Made by a program: the position numbers and the translations under genes | From: Glandiceps talaboti | Lineage: Eukaryota > Hemichordata > Enteropneusta > Spengelidae | DNA length: 64,000 nt | Assembly (NCBI RefSeq): GCF_964340395.1 | Contig: NC_135562.1 | Location: forward strand, 3,266,134 to 3,330,133 | Direction: 5' to 3' | The notes under the pieces: model-generated | The model's database searches: none | Told to the model about the DNA's origin: nothing | The model's input: only the letters and a program-made list of their open reading frames with translations | Shown: in pieces, positions 39,433 to 64,000 of the stretch | Layout of the letters: each line of letters opens with the position of its first letter | How positions within the stretch are numbered: the first letter of the stretch is position 1

Positions 39433-39438
39433 TTTATT
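39433..39438 (-). terminator. poly(A) signal of gene B
   Basis: AATAAA on the minus strand, about 108 nt downstream of the gene B stop codon: a plausible short 3' UTR. Confidence 0.45.
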
Positions 39439-39545
39439 TCACTATATTGCAGTCAATCAGTTCTGGTTTTCTTGTTGACTTCTGTTTTTTTGATTGATGG
39501 CGAATAAATATCAATATAAACAGTTCATATATGCTTGCAAGAACT

Positions 39546-56410
<16,865 letters not shown>

Positions 56411-57718
56411 CTGTAAAATGAAAGAGGAATGAGGACATTAGGGTGATAACAGACAAACTGGTTTTTAAACCCTTAGAAGAAGAGCTATGACATAGAAAAA
56501 AATAGCTCTTGTATAAAACTGGTATGTGCAAAGTTGAAGCTGGTGTGATTTGCCATGAAATAACTTAAAATAATTTAGTTAGTTCTTCCGTGAAATGTAA
56601 ACAAATACGGTTCGTTCGTACCGTGTATGCTGTTCTGTGTAGGATATCTGGAGATACATAACTTTATTATTTAATATCTCAGTAAGAAGACAGGTGATCA
56701 ATGAACCCTATATGCATACTCTATACCCTAACTCGTTTTAAAACCCCATATCCTCATTTTTAAAACCCTTTGACCGTTTACAAGATAACACTCCGTTTTA
56801 TAATTCATTGCCAGTTTGGTACCTATAGAAACAACACTCAAGTTTTTAGCACCAATATCAGCCCCTTATAGAATACTCATCAGATGAATGATTTGGAACT
56901 AATGTTTGGAATGTTATCGTACAGGGCTATATTGATAGGATGGTTGTTATAGTTATTCTATACGAATTTGTTATGGAATGCAAGTAAGATTGGACTAAGT
57001 GTCTTACAGTAATGTGTGCTATTTTGTGTTCCATTTTGATAGAATTGAACATTAATAAATAAATAAATATGTCTTTTGATTCATTTGCTATTATAGTGTT
57101 AGTTCTAAAGTAGTCAAGAATTAATAAATGTTGAAACAGATGTGGAAATGTGTATTTGTAATATAATAACATCGTTTGACTTAGATTAATGTAATCCGGC
57201 AAATTGTAATTTGGCACGCAACGATACTGGATATGGAATCAGGTCAGGGCTATCGCTATTCATACAACATGAAGTAATACTGATCCACTTTCATTGTCCA
57301 GTATTAATGAAAGAGTCGTCTTAACTCAGAGGGGTGACTTTAAATGCTAGACAAATATGATGACGATTCCATTCCGTGTTTCTGATGTGTTTGCGTTAAT
57401 TCTTTCCGTTATATTTTAGTAGCTAGGTAACCGGTTGTCCATGAAGACATGGCAATTAGAAGTCAAGCATTTTGTATACTAAATGTATCGATGATCGACT
57501 TCCCGGTTAACTCTTAGATTCACAATACACTCATTATAGAAAGTTCCCTCTAGAACGATCGTAGGAGTTGAATCAAAATAAATGTTAATGGGTGGCGTGT
57601 GTTAGTTTTGTTTTGGGTGAACTATCTCTCAGTCCATTAATGCTATAAAGATGTTATGACGTCTGCCAAATATGTATTTAAGCTACCTTGAGAGTACATA
57701 GGACTAAAATAACATAAA

Positions 57719-57777
57719 ATGTATGTATGTATGTATGTATGTATGTATGTATGTATGTATGTATGTATGTGTGTGTG

Positions 57778-57844
<67 letters not shown>
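57719..57844. repeat. (GTAT)n(GTCT)n microsatellite
   Basis: About 12 GTAT units, a short GT run, then about 16 CTGT units. Confidence 0.96.
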
Positions 57845-58351
57845 GCCCACTGATGCACATTCTGTACTGTTTATCGCAATATGCTAAAAGTTTAATCGCT
57901 GAGCCCAAACACTACAAATTAAATGCAGGTTCAAATGTATTTCTTGGCATAGGACATACTACATGTAAATCACTAACCTATGATGTAGGTACTAAGATAA
58001 GACTACTGATAAAGTCAATGCAGTAATTGATATATAAAGTGGAAATACATGTTGAGAATACCAACTATCCGTTCACATGAAAGCGAGAATGTAAACAGGA
58101 ATGCTTAGCAAACTTGATATAATCGTTGATATGCAATGTGGGTTATATTAACTATGATATCAATAGCAACGCCATGGTAGGTTAACATGTATCTATGATA
58201 TATGATATAGACTACTATATTGGAACACAACACGATAGTGGTAAGTGGTCGTTCAATTACACGTGCTCAGTTTTAATAAAATGTATTAAATGTACAAATC
58301 CAGTTTAGAGGCTAGTCTATTCTTACAAATATCAGTCAAATACTAGCTCCG

Positions 58352-58402
58352 TGTCTGTCCGTCTGTCTGTCTGTCCGTCCGTCCGTCCGTCCGTCCGTCC
58401 GT
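58352..58402. repeat. (GTCT)n(GTCC)n microsatellite
   Basis: Short CTGT run followed by seven GTCC units. Confidence 0.93.
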
Positions 58403-59555
58403 TATAACGTTTGCATGTCTCCCTGTTTGTCAGTCTCACTCTGCATGTCGCGTAATAGTTCCGGAATCTCATTCTTCTTTGTAAAGACGATGTTTTTGTT
58501 CAACGGTACAGCTGGATTCAAATCATAATTTAGTAATTGGTCCTATATGTTCTTGTAGCTGGTAGCTCAGAAATAGTTACAAATTGAGATATAAATATTG
58601 GTGAGTATTGGTAGTCAAAAGAAATAGCTTAATGCCAGTTGAATCTAACCCCTCAGATATTGTTGTAGAGATACTGAGTTACATTAATAATAACTAGAGG
58701 GCAGTTTAAAATAAATATTGAATATAACATATGTTATTACTGGGTTTTATCTTAGATGATTGAAATTTTGAGGGAGTTGCGATAGGACATGTTTTGTAGG
58801 CGGTAAGCCACCAGGTTTTTCTAATATCGATTAATACAGAACTACTTGGCTAACACATCAAAATATACAACTATTGCTTTATACACTACTCAATTATTTT
58901 ATCTAAAATGTTAACAAGATCACATCTAGATTACTTTTACAAATCATATTAATTTGTTTTGAGTTAAATGCACAGATTGCTGAAGAAACTTATAGTACAG
59001 ATCGACTGTTTACACGACGTCAGGTTACACCATACGAAGGTTCCCAGAGGCAATGTGAATACTTCTAACTCCTTAATAAAGGCAGGGTAGCAAATAATCA
59101 CTTTCTATGTTTAAAAATATTTTGATCAATCTGGTGATATCTAGAGACAAGGCTCACGGCAGGGCTTGTGTTTGTTATAGTAGATCATGTGGATATTTCT
59201 ATTTCCTCTGATGTTTTGCTTAATTTTGCTTTTCATTTAACCTGAATACCGATTAAATAGTCTTGACATTTAACAATATTATGACAGATGTTGGATTGGT
59301 CGATATCCAGAAATATCTTTTCACTGCGGGATTACCATACGTTATATAAGTCTTCAGGCAGGCAGGCTAAGGTTTAAGCATTTTGAGTATTTTGGTTGAA
59401 GATTCCTAAGCAGTTGTGGGTCCTCTATTTTAAAAAGATTGAATCGTAGAAGATTGTTATAATACGTTCAGAATGTTATAGGGTCATTGAACTTTTTGAA
59501 TCTGGTCCATCATCAATAGTTTCCCATGTATTTTATCAACTGCAGCACGTTTTAT

Positions 59556-60009
59556 CACAGGGAGCAGCGAGCATGTAACTGATTGATCGATCGATCGATC
59601 GATCGGTTGATGTATTGATTGATTGATTTATTATTTGGTTGAATGATTGATTGATCAATTTTTGTGGTGCAATATAACTTACTTTATGTGTGATATTGAT
59701 CAATTGACTCATTGAGTTTTAAAACTATTTCTTTTTCTTTCCCTGGTTACTTTGCTCTCAGCTGTTGATCTCAGACCACTAAAAGTCTGAGGCTGTATGT
59801 AATTCTCTCCTTGCTTTATTGACTAAATAAAGACGCCTTGTCCATTCTTCTAATCTTATCTTAATTAAAACACCCCTTATCTTAAAACTGGCAGGAGATC
59901 ACTTACATTAACAGTTTGCTTTATCTCTCATCTGCTGGGAGATTATCACACTGGACAAACACTCAATCATGCATAAACTAGTAAGGAAGAGAAAAGGGAT
60001 GTAACTCCA
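59556..60009 (+). repeat. left terminal inverted repeat (454 bp)
   Basis: The boundary is defined by the flanking gttttat duplication outside and by loss of similarity after gtaactcca inside. The outer 50 bp include four GATC repeats and a GATT run. Confidence 0.9.
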
Positions 60010-60741
60010 AACCACCGTGAATTGAATAAACGTGATTCTGGAGTAGTTTTACAATGAATTACCAAATAAGTGCTATGATAAGTCTTCCATAGGTAAGATA
60101 AGTAATACTGACAATGTAAGGGTCGATCAAACATGTAGTTCGCATTATATTGCCGACTATCGTTTGTGTGACTCGATGGTAAGACCATCACCGTAAGACC
60201 GGAAGACGGAAGTACAAACCTTTGACCCACACAGAGGCGTTCGCTTTGCATTTCGTAAACATATTTGCATAAAATTCCCGACGTTCTTGGGTGCTCAAAC
60301 AGAGGATATTATTTACCATATTGATGGTATGTTATCGGCTTTAACTTCTCTGCAAGTTGGTAAAACGGCCGAGTCATTTTAAAATTGATGCACAAGAAAC
60401 GAAATTCGTTCGTTTAACTCTCCTTCCATGGACCAGACTTCACAAAAGGGAAAAAATGAACGACCTCAGCTGTCTTATCTTACACAATACACAAATATGT
60501 AGCTACTTTTGTGACATCGAAAACACAAGCTAAGCTTGCAATTCAAATTGTAAAACAAGTTGCTTTCTCTGGAAAACATACTTTCAACGGGACAATTTAG
60601 ATATACCGGTACTCATGCTTTTATAGCCTTCATGTTGTTTCTGGAGTTTTGATTCGCACGTTTCCGTAATTTATACACGTAGATAGCACAGGTAAACACC
60701 ATGATCACTTGTTTCCTGGGATATGTATCAGAATATGTTTC

Positions 60742-61149
60742 TATCAGAATACAATAAAATATCGATAATATTGGCATGTTTAGCTACTCGCCCACTTACA
60801 CTCACCAAAGGGGTAAAATAACACGCGGTGCGCTGCATAGGCACTTGTGTCCCGAGATATATATCAGAATACAATAAAATATCGATAATAGTGGCGTGTT
60901 TATCCAATTTGTATATGAAAGGGGTAAAATAATACGTGTTTCTGTGATCGCGCAAGTCACCATGGACTCCAATGCGCGATCACAGAAACGCGACGGTGAT
61001 GAACAAATTGACAGCTGCTTTAACGTGTTTCAGCATGTGAAAAATGTACAAATATGTTTAGCCACTCGCCCACTTACACTCACCAAAGGGGTAAAATAAC
61101 ACGCGTAATATGAGAGGGGTAAAATAATACGTGTTTCATTGATCGCGCG
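60742..61149. repeat. internal duplicated blocks of the 4.1-kb element
   Basis: Three block types are each present twice in direct orientation: tatcagaatacaataaaata... (60742-60782, 60862-60902), ctcgcccacttacactcacc... (60787-60827, 61064-61104) and ggggtaaaataatacgtgtt... ending tgatcgcgc (60920-60953, 61116-61149). The word ggggtaaaata occurs four times. This resembles the subterminal repeat clusters bound by transposases, though it is internal here. Confidence 0.7.
60938..60989. repeat. 17-bp perfect hairpin
   Basis: gtttctgtgatcgcgca (60938-60954) and its exact reverse complement (60973-60989) around an 18-nt loop, extendable by several bases past one mismatch. Lies inside the 4.1-kb element. 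Confidence 0.75.
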
Positions 61150-63201
61150 GCTGTTTGAATGAGACTTCAGAGTTGACATCAATGAGTAATAATATTGTAC
61201 TGGTAGTTTCCAGACTTTCATTCGTATAGGTTTATCGACACGTTATATCCCAATGTGATTTAGCTTGATCATGCCTGAGCGTTGGTGGATTTTGAGGACG
61301 TACTCTCTACCACAGACAAATTTCCTCCTTGTCTGTGGTTCTACATAGTCAACTTGAAATAGCTTGAGGTCACCATGGTTTGCTCATCGTCTGTTCGTCA
61401 ACAAAAACTCACATGTTATGCCATACGTAGTGCAGCGCAGCCTTGACTATTTTGTGTACACGATAATGTCTAAAATTTGGTATCAGGTGTTCTTCAAAGC
61501 TATGTTGGATGTTATAAAATCAAGAAATTACAGGTACAAGTAATTTAGTATTGAAGTAATGTTTTCAAGATTTATAATCGCAATCGATGTCGGAAGAAAT
61601 TGGTTGATGTGTAAGTTCGTCAAGTACAACACATTCATAAGTATATAAATTATAAATTATAAAATATTATATTTTTGCTACTTTTGGCGCTGGGAAGTGT
61701 GTTTCATCCACTTCATGTGTTTTTCGTTTAGAAACTTCGCTACTTCTACCTTCTATAACTTCGACTGACTGGAATATAGCCATAACAAACGGGTCATCAC
61801 AGTGACGCAAGTTTATGAAAACGGCAGTGTCCTTTATACAACGGACTCTAATGTTTTGTCTTGGTAAATTGGCGAAACTTGAATATTTGTGACTATCAGC
61901 GACAGAAAACTATCATAGTCGAGAGACTGTATGGATGCTTCGTAAATGCCAAATGTTGCATTACTATGGTTAATGCCGTATTTTTAATAAAAGTCTGTGT
62001 CGATACAGTTGACATGGCACTACACCAGTTACGAATGCCTTCTGTGTTCCGAGTCACAGATCTAAAATATATCCATTGGTAAATTTTCATTGTGAACTCT
62101 AAATTGAAGTCAAAAGCATTTAAACTTTGCACATACAGTGACATTCCGTTGCGTAACAACCGTAGGTCCTTGACATCTCAACATCGCTATTTCGTACCAG
62201 CACTTGCACTGATATGAAATTGTCAACGTAAGAACGAACATCTCTGTTGCAGTCACTGTCTCTGGCAAGGTGATTGATATCACTTGAAACTGTACTCCTT
62301 GGAATTAAATATAATTACAAGATGAAATTTCAGAAACTTTCCTATAACACGATTTATTGAAAATACTCTAATTTCTTCGCTTCTGTATGCACAACCTAAT
62401 GCAATTGTAACTGGACTCGATATGTGTGTAAAATTCGTCGATTACGATGCAAACATTATTGATAAATTAATTTCACCCCTCTCATCAAAAGTGGTACATG
62501 TATCATATGGGTGCGTCCATGTCTGTCCGTTCTAGTAAATTTTCATCTGTTGCCAATAGAAGACGCACTCAACAAATTTGTTGTTTTGGTAGCTAATCAG
62601 TGCGGGTTAAACTTGCAATAGTGTCGGGTGGATCTCAATGGCGACATTGTGACGACCCACTTCAAATGGGAAAACGTTTCTGGATTTTAGAAACTCCTGT
62701 TTAGGTGTTGATGAATGATAAAATCGTGTTTATGTAGCATTCAAATCTTTCTTATTCATTCATTTGTTGGAATTCTCTTTATTGTCCCTGGACATTATGG
62801 TTACTTTAGGACAACATGCATCTCTCCCCATGTATATAAGTTGGCCTAGTTTCTGACTGTCGTCTTCAAGACGACTTGAGAAAAACAGCTGGTATTTCAT
62901 AATCCTTATCGTGATTTGGACACAAAACGAAATCTTCCCCCTCCCCAGCGAAATATTTTTTTTATGTGTCAGTTTTATAATGTATGACACGTACTGCCGG
63001 CCATCATGTGCTTCTGTTGAAGCCATATTTAGGATGCTGCCCCACCTGAAGGAGGACCTGTGTACCTGTGTGGTTTCTTTACAATTTGAATAAATTAAAG
63101 CGTCACTCCTGCGGCAGCTTATTTATTTCCTATTTATAAGAGCATACATGAATATATTAAGTGTCCGGCCGACTTACGGTGATCCTCAAGCCACAGTGCA
63201 G

Positions 63202-63655
63202 TGGAGTTACATCCCTTTTCTCTTCCTTACTAGTTTATGCATGATTGAGTGTTTGTCCAGTGTGATAATCTCCCAGCAGATGAGAGATAAAGCAAACTGT
63301 TAATGTAAGTGATCTCCTGCCAGTTTTAAGATAAGGGGTGTTTTAATTAAGATAAGATTAGAAGAATGGACAAGGCGTCTTTATTTAGTCAATAAAGCAA
63401 GGAGAGAATTACATACAGCCTCATACTTTTAGTGGTCTGAGATCAACAGCTGAGAGCAAAGTAACCAGGGAAAGAAAAAGAAATAGTTTTAAAACTCAAT
63501 GAGTCAATTGATCAATATCACACATAAAGTAAGTTATATTGCACCACAAAAATTGATCAATCAATCATTCAACCAAATAATAAATCAATCAATCAATACA
63601 TCAACCGATCGATCGATCGATCGATCAATCAGTTACATGCTCGCTGCTCCCTGTG
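63202..63655 (-). repeat. right terminal inverted repeat (454 bp)
   Basis: Reverse complement of 59556-60009 with a single mismatch. Similarity stops at tggagttac (63202). Confidence 0.9.
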
Positions 63656-64000
63656 GTTTTATGTGTTCAAGTTAGCACGTAGTTGTTTATATTGTGTCTT
63701 GCTAGTAGATATACGCTGTGTTGGAATTCTCTCAATGTACCTGTCGTATTCCTTTTCAGTTGAACACATTTAACCACCACTTGCTAAATCGTCAGAACTC
63801 AAATATGAAGTTTAAATGTATTTAGTGATATAATTCAGTTTGCATACACTAAGATGTCAAGAAAATTCATTCTTATGTTATATAAAGTAAACTATCAAAA
63901 CCAGAAAACGAATTAAATTCAACATCGAATGCACACATCGACAGGTAAATTATAATTGACTCATGTACAATTAAGTCATTTTAGAATCCAATATGGCCAA

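Larger units (their letters stand above)
59556..63655. mobile_element. young 4.1-kb DNA element with 454-bp terminal inverted repeats
   Basis: Left repeat 59556-60009 and right repeat 63202-63655 are each 454 bp and are reverse complements. Read base by base they differ at one position (aaaagtctga on the left, aaaagtatga on the right). They begin cacagggagcagcgagcatg, followed by a (GATC)n/(GATT)n stretch. An exact 7-bp direct repeat gttttat lies immediately outside both ends (59549-59555 and 63656-63662), as expected for a target-site duplication. The 3.2-kb interior has no transposase-like ORF; the longest frames are under 90 codons. It is either non-autonomous or its gene is intron-split beyond recognition. 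The superfamily is not assigned: 7-bp duplications and long repeats do not match hAT (8), piggyBac (4) or Polinton (6). Confidence 0.9.
56411..64000 (-). other. presumed upstream intron of gene B
   Basis: No exon with the ankyrin or TRP_2 features of gene A exons 1-3 was found here on either strand. The exon at 56410 begins with a normal acceptor in phase 0, so coding must continue upstream. The region carries microsatellites at 57719-57844 and 58352-58402 and a 4.1-kb mobile element at 59556-63655. The rest is AT-rich and featureless. Confidence 0.65.

Noticed and set aside
56411-59555. Search for gene B ankyrin and TRP_2 exons immediately upstream
   Set aside because: No minus-strand frame here resembles gene A exons 1-3; the exons must be beyond 64000 or lost.
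62760-63026. 88-codon minus-strand frame starting MASTEAHDGRQYV inside the 4.1-kb element
   Set aside because: True ATG but short, with no transposase motif and no partner exon that I could define. Kept as part of the element only.
59556-63655. Polinton/Maverick identity for the long-inverted-repeat element
   Set aside because: Polintons are usually over 10 kb, start AG, make 6-bp duplications and encode many proteins. This one is 4.1 kb, starts CACAG, shows 7 bp and has no such genes.

Overview
The window is AT-rich, intron-containing animal nuclear DNA. It is loaded with long perfect microsatellites ((CT)n, (GACA)n, (GATA)n, (GTAT)n), minisatellites and palindromic mobile elements. No bacterial operons, CRISPR arrays or RNA genes are recognisable. 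Dense simple repeats plus TRPC-type channel genes with introns of 0.2-8.5 kb fit a marine or lophotrochozoan/deuterostome invertebrate; the species cannot be fixed from sequence alone.

The main content is two head-to-tail paralogous TRPC-type (transient receptor potential, canonical) cation-channel genes on the minus strand. Gene A (7646-22537) can be reconstructed completely: 10 coding exons, all splice sites GT/AG, all phases consistent, 2628 nt including the stop, 875 aa. Gene B (39546-56410) is partial. Its seven 3' coding exons (626 codons plus stop) lie in the window. The ankyrin and TRP_2 exons found at the start of gene A are missing and should lie beyond 64000, so 56411-64000 is most simply a long intron of gene B. 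Intron positions and phases are the same in both genes for every shared exon, including a 42-nt micro-exon, so they are duplicates of one ancestral gene.

Layout: 1-757 TG-rich and non-coding; 758-1270 a probable single-pass membrane protein exon (minus); 1281-7645 intergenic, with a cluster of five CACGTG E-boxes at 4032-4467; 7646-22537 gene A, with an 8.5-kb first intron full of repeats; 22538-39545 intergenic, holding microsatellites, several palindromic elements and a 2.2-kb terminal-inverted-repeat element with a broken ORF and another element nested inside; 39546-56410 gene B, with introns carrying a degenerate ~110-150-bp satellite, foldback elements and an 8-bp-TSD element; 56411-64000 presumed gene B intron with a very young 4.1-kb element (two 454-bp inverted repeats differing at one base, 7-bp target duplication).

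The two channels would be plasma-membrane, non-selective or calcium-permeable cation channel subunits, and as close paralogs could co-assemble. That is inference from family knowledge. The least described material is the mobile DNA: foldbacks whose arms are themselves tandem repeats, two ~349-bp palindromic copies of one family, three palindromic elements with readable target duplications, and the nearly identical-armed 4.1-kb element.
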